Source: Bowdeniella nasicola
GTDB taxonomy: Bacteria; Actinomycetota; Actinomycetes; Actinomycetales; Actinomycetaceae
Length of the DNA: 64,000 nt
Assembly (NCBI RefSeq): GCF_900107735.1
Contig: NZ_FNQV01000009.1
Coordinates: 62,001-126,000 of the forward strand
Direction of reading: 5' to 3'
Numbering within the stretch: position 1 is the first letter of the stretch; every line of letters starts with the position of its first letter. The notes below the pieces were generated by a model. That model did not search any database. It was not told where the DNA came from and saw nothing but the letters and a program-made list of their open reading frames with translations. This document shows, piece after piece, positions 45,022 through 53,700 of the stretch. Made by a program: the position numbers and the translations under genes.

Positions 45022-46377
45022 TCAGTGCCCTTGCGGGCCCTCGACCCCGCGCCGGCGCCGCCGCGGCAACCGCCCGCCGCGCGTCACATGCCGCACGATC
45101 TGCGGCACCGACATCGGATACACACCCTCGGTGGCGAGTCGACGCCGCATGAGCGCACGCGAGATGACGATTCCAGCGACGCCGATGAGCGCGATCGGCA
45201 CCATCACCGCGAGCGCCAGCCGGAAGTCATCGCTCGTGTAGTTCTTATCGGGCGCGAGGTAGTCGAGGACGAGGCCGATGCCCCAGACGGCGGCGATCGA
45301 GGAGATGAAGCCGCCCATGTTCACGAGCCCACTTGCCGTCCCGTAATGGTGCGGCGGCAGCGAGGTGCGCGCGATGTCGAAGCCGATGGAGGAGCCTGCC
45401 CCGCCGAAGGCGAGCACGATGACGAGCAGGGCCCACAGCCACAGCGGTCGCTGCCCGCTCGGCACAAGGACGGCCGCCCAGGTGGCCGCGAGCACGCCGA
45501 TGATGAATAGGACAAGCAGGGCGCGCTGCCACGGGTGTCGCACGAGCATCGCGGCGACGGCGGGCCCCGCGATTACGCCGGCGAGCGAGTTCAAGGAGAT
45601 GAGCGCCGCAGCGGTGGCGGCGGAGTAGCCCTGCCCGACGGTCAGCAGCGGCATGCCCCACAGGATGAGGAAGACGTTAGGCGAAAACAGCAGCGTGAAG
45701 TGGGTGAAGAACCCGAGCCAGGCACCGGGGTGCGCCGTCACCGAGGACATGATCGTCGCGACGCGATCGCGCGGCGGCGCGGCGGCAGCCCCGCCACCGG
45801 GGACGTCGCGGATCGCGAGGAAGGCCAGCAGCGCGACGAGCACGCCCGCCGCGGCGAGCGAGATGAAACCGGCGCTCCAGCCGAAGCCGCGGACCGTCGC
45901 GAGGAATGGCACCGCGGAGATGATGGGGCCGGCCTGCCCAAGAATCGCCGTCAGCTGCGTCATGAGCGGGATGCGGCACGCGGGAAACCACGCGGGAATG
46001 AGGCGGATGACGGAGACGAAGGCGGTCGCATCTCCGGCGCCGACGAGCACTCGCGCGGCGACGGCCCACCCGTAGCTGGGCGCGAGGGCAACGGCGAGTT
46101 GACCGGCGGCGAGCAGCAGCGCGCCGCCGCCGAGCATGAGGCGCGGCCCGAATCGGTCCAGGGCTAGGCCGACGGGGACCTGGGCGAGCGCGTAGACGCC
46201 GAGGTGCACGACGACGAGGGTCGCGAGCGCCCCGGCAGAAATCGAGAACCGGTCGCTTGCGATGACGCCGACGACGCCGAAGCTCGTCCGCCCGGCGATC
46301 GCGATGATGTAGACGACGACGGCGGCCAGCCAGACGCGCATCGCCACCGAGGGGCGCGCAGGAATGGTGAAGGGCAC
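45022..46377 (-). CDS. MFS transporter
   Basis: A 451-residue major facilitator with about twelve membrane helices. Family marks are the early loop PVGLALDRFGPRLMLGGGALL (the G-x-x-x-D-R-x-G motif between helices 2 and 3), GAGDATAFVSVIRLIPAWFP and AILGQAGPIISAVPFLATVRGFGW. The substrate is unknown; the pattern resembles the nitrate/oligosaccharide-type MFS (NarK/CynX-like) more than drug pumps, but this is uncertain. The C-terminus is basic and Arg-rich (GGRLPRRRRRGVEGPQGH). It starts at GTG 46377, with a CACGAT box 6 nt upstream. It ends 2 bp after the shared hairpin and diverges from nothing; the PAC2 gene lies 24 bp upstream on the same strand. Confidence 0.88.
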   Translation of the reverse strand: MPFTIPARPSVAMRVWLAAVVVYIIAIAGRTSFGVVGVIASDRFSISAGALATLVVVHLGVYALAQVPVGLALDRFGPRLMLGGGALLLAAGQLAVALAPSYGWAVAARVLVGAGDATAFVSVIRLIPAWFPACRIPLMTQLTAILGQAGPIISAVPFLATVRGFGWSAGFISLAAAGVLVALLAFLAIRDVPGGGAAAAPPRDRVATIMSSVTAHPGAWLGFFTHFTLLFSPNVFLILWGMPLLTVGQGYSAATAAALISLNSLAGVIAGPAVAAMLVRHPWQRALLVLFIIGVLAATWAAVLVPSGQRPLWLWALLVIVLAFGGAGSSIGFDIARTSLPPHHYGTASGLVNMGGFISSIAAVWGIGLVLDYLAPDKNYTSDDFRLALAVMVPIALIGVAGIVISRALMRRRLATEGVYPMSVPQIVRHVTRGGRLPRRRRRGVEGPQGH

Positions 46378-46383
46378 GCCCCT

Positions 46384-46389
46384 ATCGTG
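46384..46389 (-). promoter_or_regulatory. Possible -10 box of the MFS gene
   Basis: CACGAT ends 6 nt before GTG 46377, parallel to the TACGAT-N6 layout of other genes here, but with C at the first position. It could also be read as part of a PAC2-MFS operon. Confidence 0.35.
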
Positions 46390-46401
46390 GCATGACGTGG
46401 G

Positions 46402-47553
46402 CTAGCGGGGCTCCTCGCCCTCAGCATCCGGCCGCGGGCCGGCGTCGGTATCCGGCCGCGGGCTGCTCTCAGCATCCGGCCGCAGGCTAGCGTCGGTATC
46501 CTCGCTCACGTCTGCCGCGTCCTCGCTCGCGTCTGCCGCCTGATCGCCGTTGCTCGGCAGTTCGCCAAAGTGCTCGCGCCCGCGCTCGCCCTCGCGGGCG
46601 GACTGCTCGCGGATGAAGTCCGCGAGGAAGGCCTCGGCGGCGGCGCCGATCTCGTCGGCGCTGGGAATGTCGGCGAGGCTAGTCTGGCCCTGCTCGGCGC
46701 CCGCCTCGGAGCGCTCGTCGTATTGCGATTCCATCCACCCGAGCATCTGCTCCATGCGCGCATCGCCCTCGAGCTCATTGCTGATCGCGGCCGAAACCTG
46801 CAAGGACGCCACCTCCAGGTCCCCCAGCGGCAGCGCAAGGCCCGAGACGTCCGAAATCTTGCGGATGAGCTCGGCGGCGGCTTGCGGATAGGGATTTTGC
46901 GCGATGTAGAACGGGATGCCCGCCCCGAAGCCGATCGCGTCGATCCCGGCCTGGCCCAGCTTGTATTCGATCGTTGAGGCCATCGACGCCGGCCACTGAG
47001 CGACGCCGTCGACGATCTCCTCATCGGCGCCAAGCCCCTCGCGGTTGGCGTGCTGGATGACGTGCACGGGCCGCGTGTGCGGCACCGTCATCGGGATGGA
47101 GCGCACACCGATCGCGAGCTCGGCGTCGAACTCCTTGACAATTTCGACGACGTGGCGCGAGAACTTCTCCCAGCCGAGGTCCGGTTCCGGGCCGTGCAGG
47201 AGTGCGACCGTGCGGCCCTCGTCATCGCGCAGCACGTCGATCGCGATCTCGACGGGCTGATAGTCGACGAAGCGGTTGCGGTCGAGCGTCACGAGCGGGC
47301 GCTGGGAGGAATAGTCGATGAACTGATCGGGATCGAAGGTGAAGACGCGCTCGCCGTGCAGGCTGGTGAGCAGGTTTTGCGCCAGCAGATAGTTCGCTTG
47401 GCCGGGCTCGCCGCGGCTGCCGAGGGCGTGAATGAAAACATCGGCCTGCGGCGTGGCACGGTGGCGCGTCACGGCGCCGTCATCGAGCGGAAACTCGGTG
47501 CGGCCATGCCGCTGGCGGCGCGTTTGGCCCGCACTCTGCTCGTGTTCGCTCAT
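46402..47553 (-). CDS. PAC2-family protein (proteasome-assembly-chaperone-like)
   Basis: A 383-residue protein with the actinobacterial PAC2 fold, related to archaeal and eukaryotic proteasome-assembly chaperones; a homologue lies near lexA in Mycobacterium. Its core spans ~30-290 (VFIHALGSRGEPGQANYLLAQNLL, HGPEPDLGWEKFSRHVVEIVKEFD, PFYIAQNPYPQAAAELIRKISD). The C-terminal ~50 residues are low-complexity (RPDAESSPRPDTDAG) and come from minisatellite DNA. The start has a GGAGGTGG site. No proteasome gene is in the window, and actinobacteria without proteasomes also keep PAC2 genes, so the role is unknown. Confidence 0.87.
   Translation of the reverse strand: MSEHEQSAGQTRRQRHGRTEFPLDDGAVTRHRATPQADVFIHALGSRGEPGQANYLLAQNLLTSLHGERVFTFDPDQFIDYSSQRPLVTLDRNRFVDYQPVEIAIDVLRDDEGRTVALLHGPEPDLGWEKFSRHVVEIVKEFDAELAIGVRSIPMTVPHTRPVHVIQHANREGLGADEEIVDGVAQWPASMASTIEYKLGQAGIDAIGFGAGIPFYIAQNPYPQAAAELIRKISDVSGLALPLGDLEVASLQVSAAISNELEGDARMEQMLGWMESQYDERSEAGAEQGQTSLADIPSADEIGAAAEAFLADFIREQSAREGERGREHFGELPSNGDQAADASEDAADVSEDTDASLRPDAESSPRPDTDAGPRPDAEGEEPR
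46421..46541 (-). repeat. Minisatellite coding for the PAC2 C-terminal tail
   Basis: A 48-bp unit beginning tcagcatccggcc occurs at 46421 and again at 46469, itself made of two 24-bp halves. Next to it a 21-bp unit occurs twice (46500-46520 and 46521-46541). All units are multiples of three, so the frame is kept and only acidic/Pro-rich residues are added or lost. Confidence 0.8.
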
Positions 47554-47672
47554 GTTCCACCTCCGAAATAGGTCCTTCTATCTACCCTAACGCGGCCCGA
47601 GCGCCGGACATTCCCGCGCTCGCCAAGGTGCGGCGCCCACGCGCCGCCCACCTGCCGCCGCCCGCCTACCTC

Positions 47673-47701
47673 TTGGCATTCGGCGCGCGGTGGCGGATAA
47701 T
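47673..47701 (+). promoter_or_regulatory. Strong promoter of the HelD-like gene
   Basis: TTGGCA (47673-47678, -35), 17-bp spacer and GATAAT (47696-47701, -10): 5/6 matches in each box to the housekeeping consensus, the best in the window. Transcription would start near 47708, giving a leader of about 31 nt. Confidence 0.78.
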
Positions 47702-47738
47702 GGAAGGCCGCCATTTTTGCCATGAAAGGCTAGCCTCC

Positions 47739-49964
47739 GTGCAGACCAACTCTCGCCGCGCCATGAGGGAAATCGAAGTCGAGCAGCGGGCCGTGTCGCG
47801 AATTTACGCGCGACTCGATGCCCTGCGCGCCCACTACCGTCACCAGCTCGCCAAGGTGCGGCGCCAGGAGGCCACGGGCAGCGCGCAGGCCCGCGCCGAG
47901 CGCGACGCCTTCGCCACGCACTACGAGGACACCCTCGCCCGGCTCGACAACGTCGAAAACCGCCTCGTCTTTGGGCGCCTCGACCTCGCCGACGATACCC
48001 GGCTGTACGTCGGGCGGATGGGGATCAGCGACGAGGATCGCAAACCGCTGCTGATCGACTGGCGCGCTCCAAATGCCCGCCCGTTTTACCAGGCGACGGC
48101 CGCCCACCCGGGCGAGGTCGTCCGCCGCCGCCACATCACGACCCGCGAGCGCACCGTCGTCGATCTGGAAGACGATCTGCTCAACGTCGCCGCCGCCGGC
48201 CCGGAACTTGCCGAAACCCTCACCGGCGAGGGCGCGCTGCTCGCGAGCCTCAGCCAGGCGCGCGATGGCCGGATGACGGATATCGTCGCGACGATCCAGG
48301 CCGAGCAGGATGCGATCATTCGCGATCAGCCCGACGGCATCCTCGTCGTGCAGGGCGGGCCGGGCACGGGTAAGACGGCCGTCGCGCTGCACCGCGCCGC
48401 CTATCTGCTGTACGCGCACCGCGAGCGGATGGAAAAGCGCGGCGTCCTGCTCGTCGGGCCCTCCTCGATCTTTTTGGACTATATCGACCAGGTGCTGCCC
48501 TCCCTCGGGGAGACGAACGTCGTCGCGACGACGATGGGCTCGCTGCTGCCGGGGGTGCGCGCCACCGAGCACGATGAGCTCGACGTCGCCGACGTCAAGG
48601 GCTCGCTGTTCATGTCGCGCCTGGCCGAGCGGGCCGTGCGCGGGCTGCAGCGCGTGCCCGAGGAGGACCGCGTGCTCACGATCGAGGGCACGCGCCTGAC
48701 GCTGACCCGCGCGCAGATCGCCGAGGCGATGGAGCGCGCCCGCCGCACCGGCGCCCCCCACAATGTCGCCCGCGTGAGCTTCGTGCTGCCGCTGCTCAAG
48801 CAGCTCACGAGCGCCTACGCAAAGGCTCGCGGGATGGATGAGAAGGAGGATTACGCCTTCCTGTACGAGGACGTGCGCCAGGCGCGTGATGTGCGCGTCG
48901 CCCTGAATCTCGCGTGGATGCCGACGACGCCGCAGGGCCTGCTAGAAAAGCTCTACGCCAACCGCGACGTGCTCGCCGAATACGGCGAGGAGTTCGACGA
49001 GCGTGAGCGCGAACTGCTCTACCGCGGCGCGGGCAGCGAGTGGACGATCGAGGACATCCCGATGCTCGACGAGCTCGCCGAGCTGCTCGGCGAACACGAG
49101 GGCGCGGCCGCGCGCCAGGAGCGGATCGCGGCCGAACGCCAGGCTCGCGCCGACGTCGAGTTCGCGGCCGAAGCGATCGAGGGCCAAAACCTCGGCGGCG
49201 GCATCGTCTCGGCCGAACAACTCGCCGCGCGCTTTGCCGACCGCGGCCCGCGCCGCACCCTGGCCGAACGCGCCCGCGCCGATCGCACGTGGGCCTACGG
49301 CCACATCGTCGTCGACGAAGCCCAGGAGCTCTCCCCCATGGCGTGGCGTTCGCTGCTGCGGCGCTGCCCCCAGCGCTCGATCACGGCCGTCGGCGATCTC
49401 GCCCAGCGCTCCACCGCGGCGCCGGCCTCCTCGTGGCGCGCGATCATGGGCAAGGCCGGTCGCGAGCAGGTGCGCCAGGCCGCGCTCACCGTCTCCTACC
49501 GCACCCCGGCAACGATCCTCGACACGGCGATGCGCGTCCTGCAGGCCTACGCCCCGGGCGATTACATCCCCGTGACGGCCGCGCGCGATGCGGAGAATTC
49601 GCTCGCGGATACTCCCGGGCCGTGGCGCGGGATCCTCGCCGAGGTCGTCGCCGCGGAGCTGCGCCACATGGGGCCGGGCCGCCTCGCCGTCATCACCCCG
49701 CACGGCCTGCGCGAGGAGGCCTTCGAGCTGCTCGCCCCGCAGCTCGGCGGCGCGATGACCAACCCGTCGGGCTCGCTGCTGCGCTCCCCGCTCGTCGTCA
49801 TGGACCCCACCGAGGTCAAGGGCCTGGAGTTCGACGTCGTCGTGCTCGTGGAGCCCTCGCTCATCGCCGACGATGCCGCGGGCGATATCTACGTCGCGAT
49901 GACGCGCCCGACGCGGCGGCTGCACGCCGTGCACACCGGCCTGCCCGCGGGCTGGTACGCCTAG
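47739..49964 (+). CDS. HelD/HelR-type RNA polymerase-associated helicase
   Basis: A superfamily 1 helicase of 741 residues resembling HelD. HelD pulls stalled RNA polymerase from DNA; the Streptomyces and Mycobacterium forms (HelR) also displace rifamycin. The N-terminal ~80 residues are a long charged helix pair (EIEVEQRAVSRIYARLDALR), the part that enters the polymerase. Motif I is GGPGTGKT (about residue 206), motif II is VVDEAQELSPMAW, and later VSYRTPATIL, TEVKGLEFDVVVL and YVAMTRPTRRL follow. The start is GTG 47739; the frame is open to 47628, but a consensus promoter lies between. HelR's rifamycin-associated element was not seen. Confidence 0.88.
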   Translation: MQTNSRRAMREIEVEQRAVSRIYARLDALRAHYRHQLAKVRRQEATGSAQARAERDAFATHYEDTLARLDNVENRLVFGRLDLADDTRLYVGRMGISDEDRKPLLIDWRAPNARPFYQATAAHPGEVVRRRHITTRERTVVDLEDDLLNVAAAGPELAETLTGEGALLASLSQARDGRMTDIVATIQAEQDAIIRDQPDGILVVQGGPGTGKTAVALHRAAYLLYAHRERMEKRGVLLVGPSSIFLDYIDQVLPSLGETNVVATTMGSLLPGVRATEHDELDVADVKGSLFMSRLAERAVRGLQRVPEEDRVLTIEGTRLTLTRAQIAEAMERARRTGAPHNVARVSFVLPLLKQLTSAYAKARGMDEKEDYAFLYEDVRQARDVRVALNLAWMPTTPQGLLEKLYANRDVLAEYGEEFDERERELLYRGAGSEWTIEDIPMLDELAELLGEHEGAAARQERIAAERQARADVEFAAEAIEGQNLGGGIVSAEQLAARFADRGPRRTLAERARADRTWAYGHIVVDEAQELSPMAWRSLLRRCPQRSITAVGDLAQRSTAAPASSWRAIMGKAGREQVRQAALTVSYRTPATILDTAMRVLQAYAPGDYIPVTAARDAENSLADTPGPWRGILAEVVAAELRHMGPGRLAVITPHGLREEAFELLAPQLGGAMTNPSGSLLRSPLVVMDPTEVKGLEFDVVVLVEPSLIADDAAGDIYVAMTRPTRRLHAVHTGLPAGWYA

Positions 49965-50033
49965 CGCCCGCGCCGCTTCCCACTGGGCGGAACTTTGCCG
50001 CGCGGCTGCGCCCGCTGCGGCATGCTGGAGGCC

Positions 50034-51278
50034 ATGAAGGCCCTCATGCTCGAAAACCCGCACACCGACGCCGACCCGTTCCTCGCCTCGGCCGGGCTCG
50101 CCGTCGCGCGCCATCCTGGCGCGCTGCAGGGTGAGGAGCTCATCGAGGCGCTGCAGGGCGTGACCGTCCTTGGTATCCGCTCCAAGACGACGATCACGGC
50201 CGAGGTGCTCGATCGCTGCCCCAAGCTGCGCTGCATCGGCGCCTTTTGCATCGGGACGAACCAGATCGACCTGAAGTCGGCCACCTCCAAGGGCGTCGCG
50301 GTGTTCAATGCGCCGTTTTCGAACACGCGCTCCGTCGTCGAGCTCGCCATCGCCGAAATCATCGCGCTGCTGCGGCGCCTGACCCAGCGCGACCGCGCCC
50401 TGCATGAGGGCCGGTGGGAAAAATCGGCCGCCGGCGCCCACGAGGTGCGCGGCAAGGTGCTCGGCATCGTCGGCTACGGCAATATCGGCGCGCAGCTGTC
50501 CGTCGTCGCCGAAGCCCTCGGCATGTCCGTCGTGTTTTACGACAAGGCCGAAAAGCTCGCGCTCGGTAACGCGCGCCGGATGCGCAGCCTGGAAGAATTG
50601 CTGCGTACCGCCGATATCGTCACCCTGCACGTCGACGGCGTCAGCTCCAACGCCTCGCTCTTTGGCGCCAAGCAGTTCGCGGCCATGAAGCCCGGCTCGA
50701 TCTTTTTGAACCTCTCGCGCGGCTTCGTCGTCGATACCTCGGCGCTGCGCGATTACATCATCGAGGGGCATATCGCCGGCGCCGGGATCGACGTGTTTCC
50801 CGACGAGCCTGACGCGAACGGCGATCCGTTTACCTCCGAGCTGCGGGGCCTGCCCAACGTCATCCTCACCCCGCACATTGGCGGCTCGACGCTGGAGGCG
50901 CAGGTCTCGATCGCGCAGTTCGTCGGCACCCGCATCTCGCGTTACGTGATGGATGGCACGACGAGCATGTCGGTCAACCTGCCGCGGCTCGCGCTCGACC
51001 CCAGCCAGGACACGAAGTTCCGCCTCACCTACGTCCACCGCAATACGCCGGGCGTGCTCGCCCTCATCAACCAGTCGCTCGCCGAGCACGGGGTGAACAT
51101 CACCGGCCAGATCCTCGGCACGGCCGCGGAGATTGGCTACGTCATTACCGATATCGCCTCCGATATCGACGACGCCTTTATCGCCGGGATTACGCAGCTG
51201 CCGGACACGATCCGGCTGCGCATCATCGACCGCAAGGGCGTGACGCTGGCCGCGCATTCCGGGCAGGGCTACCTCTAG
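50034..51278 (+). CDS. serA: D-3-phosphoglycerate dehydrogenase
   Basis: SerA oxidises 3-phosphoglycerate, the first step of serine synthesis. The 414-residue protein has the catalytic domain (LGIRSKTTITAEVLD), the NAD-binding part (GKVLGIVGYGNIGAQLSVVAEALGM), the catalytic Arg/Glu/His regions (LSRGFVVDTSALRD, DVFPDEP, TPHIGGSTLEAQ), and a C-terminal ACT domain (TYVHRNTPGVLALINQSLAEHGVNI) that binds serine. It is the short E. coli-type enzyme with one ACT domain; many actinobacteria instead have a ~530-residue form. I chose ATG 50034; a GGAGG sits only 2 nt before it, so ATG 50022 is the alternative. Confidence 0.94.
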   Translation: MKALMLENPHTDADPFLASAGLAVARHPGALQGEELIEALQGVTVLGIRSKTTITAEVLDRCPKLRCIGAFCIGTNQIDLKSATSKGVAVFNAPFSNTRSVVELAIAEIIALLRRLTQRDRALHEGRWEKSAAGAHEVRGKVLGIVGYGNIGAQLSVVAEALGMSVVFYDKAEKLALGNARRMRSLEELLRTADIVTLHVDGVSSNASLFGAKQFAAMKPGSIFLNLSRGFVVDTSALRDYIIEGHIAGAGIDVFPDEPDANGDPFTSELRGLPNVILTPHIGGSTLEAQVSIAQFVGTRISRYVMDGTTSMSVNLPRLALDPSQDTKFRLTYVHRNTPGVLALINQSLAEHGVNITGQILGTAAEIGYVITDIASDIDDAFIAGITQLPDTIRLRIIDRKGVTLAAHSGQGYL

Positions 51279-51343
51279 CCCGGCCGCGCATCGCCCGCGC
51301 ATCGCCCGTGCGGTTACGTGGGCGTAGGTTACGCGCCCGTAGG

Positions 51344-51349
51344 TAGAAT
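51344..51349 (+). promoter_or_regulatory. -10 box of the acyl-CoA ligase gene (leaderless arrangement)
   Basis: TAGAAT ends exactly 6 nt before ATG 51356. Short repeats (GTTACG, GGCGTAGG) precede it and could be an operator, but I cannot match them to a known regulator. Confidence 0.6.
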
Positions 51350-51355
51350 GGGGGC

Positions 51356-53092
51356 ATGGTTTCCGACGTCACTGCGCGCTCCCGCGCCCACTATCCCGCC
51401 GCCGTTCCTGCCGAGATCGAGGTCCCCGAGCTCGTCCTGCCGGACCTGCTGGATGCCGCGGCGCGCGATTTTCCGGATCGGCTCGCCATCGACTTTATGG
51501 GCCGCAAGACGAGCTACGCGAAGCTCGCGGATCGGGTGGACCGCGCCGCCGGGCTCTTCCATAACCTCGGCGTGCGGCGCGGGGACGTCATCGCGCTCGT
51601 CATGCCCAACTGCTCGCAGCACGCCATCGCGATCTTCGCGGCGCTGCGCCTGGGCGCAATCGTCGCCGAACACAATCCGCTCGCCCCGGCCGACGAGATC
51701 CAATCCCAGCTCGCGCGCCACGGCGCGAAGGTCGTCATCGCGTGGGAGAAATCGCTCGACGCCGTCTGCCCCGACGGCGATCTGGGCGGGCGCGTCGTCC
51801 TCGCGATGGACCTCACGCGCGACCTGCCGCATGTCAGCCGCCGCCTGCTCTCGCTGCCGCTAAAGCGCACCCAGGAGCTCAAGGACACCATGCGCGCCCC
51901 GATCCCCGCGGGCGTCGGCAGCTTCGTCCACTTCCTCAAGCGCGCCAAACCGATCAGCGACGACGTCGAGCGCCCCAAGCCGGGCGATACCGCCTTCTAT
52001 TTGCACACCGGTGGCACGACAGGCTCGCCGAAGACGGTGCCGCTAACGCACCGCAACCTCGTCGCGATGGTCGAGGAGGGGCGCGTGTGGCTGCCGCAGT
52101 TCGCGCGCGGCACCGAAACCTTCGGCGCGGTGCTGCCCTATTTCCACGCCTTCGGGCTCACGCTCTCCCTGCTGTTTGCCGCGCACATGGCCGCGAGCCA
52201 GGTCGTCTTCCCGCGCTTTGACGTGGAGATGGTGCTCTCGGCGCAGCGTCGTCGCCCCATGACGTTCCTACCGGGCGTGCCGCCGATTTTCGACCGGGTC
52301 GAAAAAGAGGCCCGGGCCAAGGGCCGCAGCCTGTCCTCCATCCGGATCGCGCTGGCGGGCGCGATGAGCCTGGACGGGGAGGTCGCGCGCCGCTGGGAGG
52401 AGACGACGGGCGGCCTCATCATTGAGGGCTACGGCATGACGGAGGCCTCCCCCGTGCTCGTCGGCAATCCGACCTCGCCGCAGCGCCGGCCCGGCACGCT
52501 CGGGATCGCTTTTCCCAATACCGATATCCGCATCGTCGATCAGGAGGATCCGAGCGTCGACGTGGCGCCGGGCGAGAAGGGCGAACTCATCGCGAAGGGC
52601 CCGCAGATCTTTGCGGGCTATCTCGACGCGCCGGAGGAGAACGCCGAATTGTTTACCGCCGACGGGTGGCTACGCACCGGGGACGTCGTCGTGGAGGACG
52701 ACGGCTTCATCAAGCTCGCGGATCGTCGCAAGGAACTCATCATTTCCGGCGGCTTTAACATCTACCCCTCGCAGGTGGAGGACGCCGTGCGCAATATGCC
52801 GGGCGTCGTCGACGTGGCCGTCGTCGGTGTGCCCTCGGGGGCGGTGGGCGAGAAGGTCGTCGCCGCGCTCGTGCTGGAGGCCGGTGCCCGCGTCGATCTG
52901 GAATCGGTGCGTGCCTGGTGCGATAAGAAGCTCAGCCACTATGCGATCCCGCGGCAGGTCGAGGTGCTTCAGGAGCTGCCGAAGTCCCAGCTGGGTAAGA
53001 CGCTGCGCCGCAAGGTGCGCGAGCAGATTATGAGCGCGAGCGAATCGATGAAGGACGCCTCGGACCGGCTGCGCGGCCGCGACGACTCGTAA
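51356..53092 (+). CDS. Long-chain fatty-acid--CoA ligase (AMP-forming)
   Basis: An ANL-superfamily acyl-CoA synthetase of 578 residues that activates fatty acids with ATP and CoA. It has the P-loop-like YLHTGGTTGSPKTVPLTHRN, the VFPRFDVEMVL region, EGYGMTEASPVLVGNP, the RTGDVVVEDDGFIKLADRRKELIISGGFNIYP hinge and binding residues, and the catalytic lysine in LPKSQLGKTLRRKVR. It is of the FadD type. No beta-oxidation gene is adjacent. It starts at ATG 51356, next to a TAGAAT box and without a ribosome-binding site. A repeat array lies downstream. Confidence 0.92.
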   Translation: MVSDVTARSRAHYPAAVPAEIEVPELVLPDLLDAAARDFPDRLAIDFMGRKTSYAKLADRVDRAAGLFHNLGVRRGDVIALVMPNCSQHAIAIFAALRLGAIVAEHNPLAPADEIQSQLARHGAKVVIAWEKSLDAVCPDGDLGGRVVLAMDLTRDLPHVSRRLLSLPLKRTQELKDTMRAPIPAGVGSFVHFLKRAKPISDDVERPKPGDTAFYLHTGGTTGSPKTVPLTHRNLVAMVEEGRVWLPQFARGTETFGAVLPYFHAFGLTLSLLFAAHMAASQVVFPRFDVEMVLSAQRRRPMTFLPGVPPIFDRVEKEARAKGRSLSSIRIALAGAMSLDGEVARRWEETTGGLIIEGYGMTEASPVLVGNPTSPQRRPGTLGIAFPNTDIRIVDQEDPSVDVAPGEKGELIAKGPQIFAGYLDAPEENAELFTADGWLRTGDVVVEDDGFIKLADRRKELIISGGFNIYPSQVEDAVRNMPGVVDVAVVGVPSGAVGEKVVAALVLEAGARVDLESVRAWCDKKLSHYAIPRQVEVLQELPKSQLGKTLRRKVREQIMSASESMKDASDRLRGRDDS

Positions 53093-53114
53093 CCGTCGCG
53101 CGGTGGCTTAGCAG

Positions 53115-53163
53115 AGACGTGCCCGCTGAGCGAAGACGTGCCCGCTACGAAGACGTGCCCGCT
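53115..53163. repeat. Three direct repeats of a 13-mer
   Basis: AGACGTGCCCGCT occurs at 53115, 53134 and 53151, spaced 19 and 17 bp with GAGCGA or ACGA between. It fills the gap between the convergent acyl-CoA ligase and nrdR genes. It is not a hairpin and encodes nothing seen. Confidence 0.75.
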
Positions 53164-53181
53164 GAGCGAATGCGCGGCTGC

Positions 53182-53637
53182 TTAGGCGTCGTCGCGTTCG
53201 GCGCGTAGCTCTGCGATGGCGGCTTCGAAGTCCTCGAGCGAGTTGAAGCCGGAGTAGACGGAGGCGAAGCGCAGATAGGCGACTTCGTCCAGTGCCCGCA
53301 GCGGAGTGAGGATGGCACGGCCGACCTCGCCCGCGGGAACGACGGCATTGCCGAGGGCGCGCACGTCGTCTTCGACTTTTTCTGCCAGCAGGGCGAGCTG
53401 GTCATTGGTGACGGGGCGGCCCTGGCAAGCCTTGCGCACGCCCGACATGACCTTGTCACGAGAGAAGGGTTCGGTCACGCCCGAGCGTTTGATGACGGAA
53501 AGGCTTGTCGTTTCCATCGTGGTGAAACGCCGCTTGCACGACAGGCATTCGCGGCGGCGCCGAATGGAGGAGCCATCGTCGGCCGTGCGGGAGTCCACGA
53601 CTTTGGAATCCTCGTGGCGGCAAAACGGGCAGATCAT
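53182..53637 (-). CDS. nrdR: Transcriptional repressor NrdR
   Basis: NrdR represses ribonucleotide reductase genes and senses ATP/dATP. The 151-residue protein begins [17 protein letters not shown] with the first Cys pair of its zinc ribbon; the second pair is [11 protein letters not shown]. The ATP cone (~45-135) follows: [39 protein letters not shown] and [13 protein letters not shown]. The frame is open to 53682, but ATG 53637 is the conserved start. It follows the LysM gene and lies next to lexA, as in Mycobacterium (Rv2718c). No reductase gene or clear NrdR box was found in the window. Confidence 0.96.
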   Translation of the reverse strand: MICPFCRHEDSKVVDSRTADDGSSIRRRRECLSCKRRFTTMETTSLSVIKRSGVTEPFSRDKVMSGVRKACQGRPVTNDQLALLAEKVEDDVRALGNAVVPAGEVGRAILTPLRALDEVAYLRFASVYSGFNSLEDFEAAIAELRAERDDA

Positions 53638-53700
53638 CGCGGGCATCCTCCGGGCAGTGCGCACAATAGTGTGTGCTGACACGCTAGAGCCAAGCGCGAG

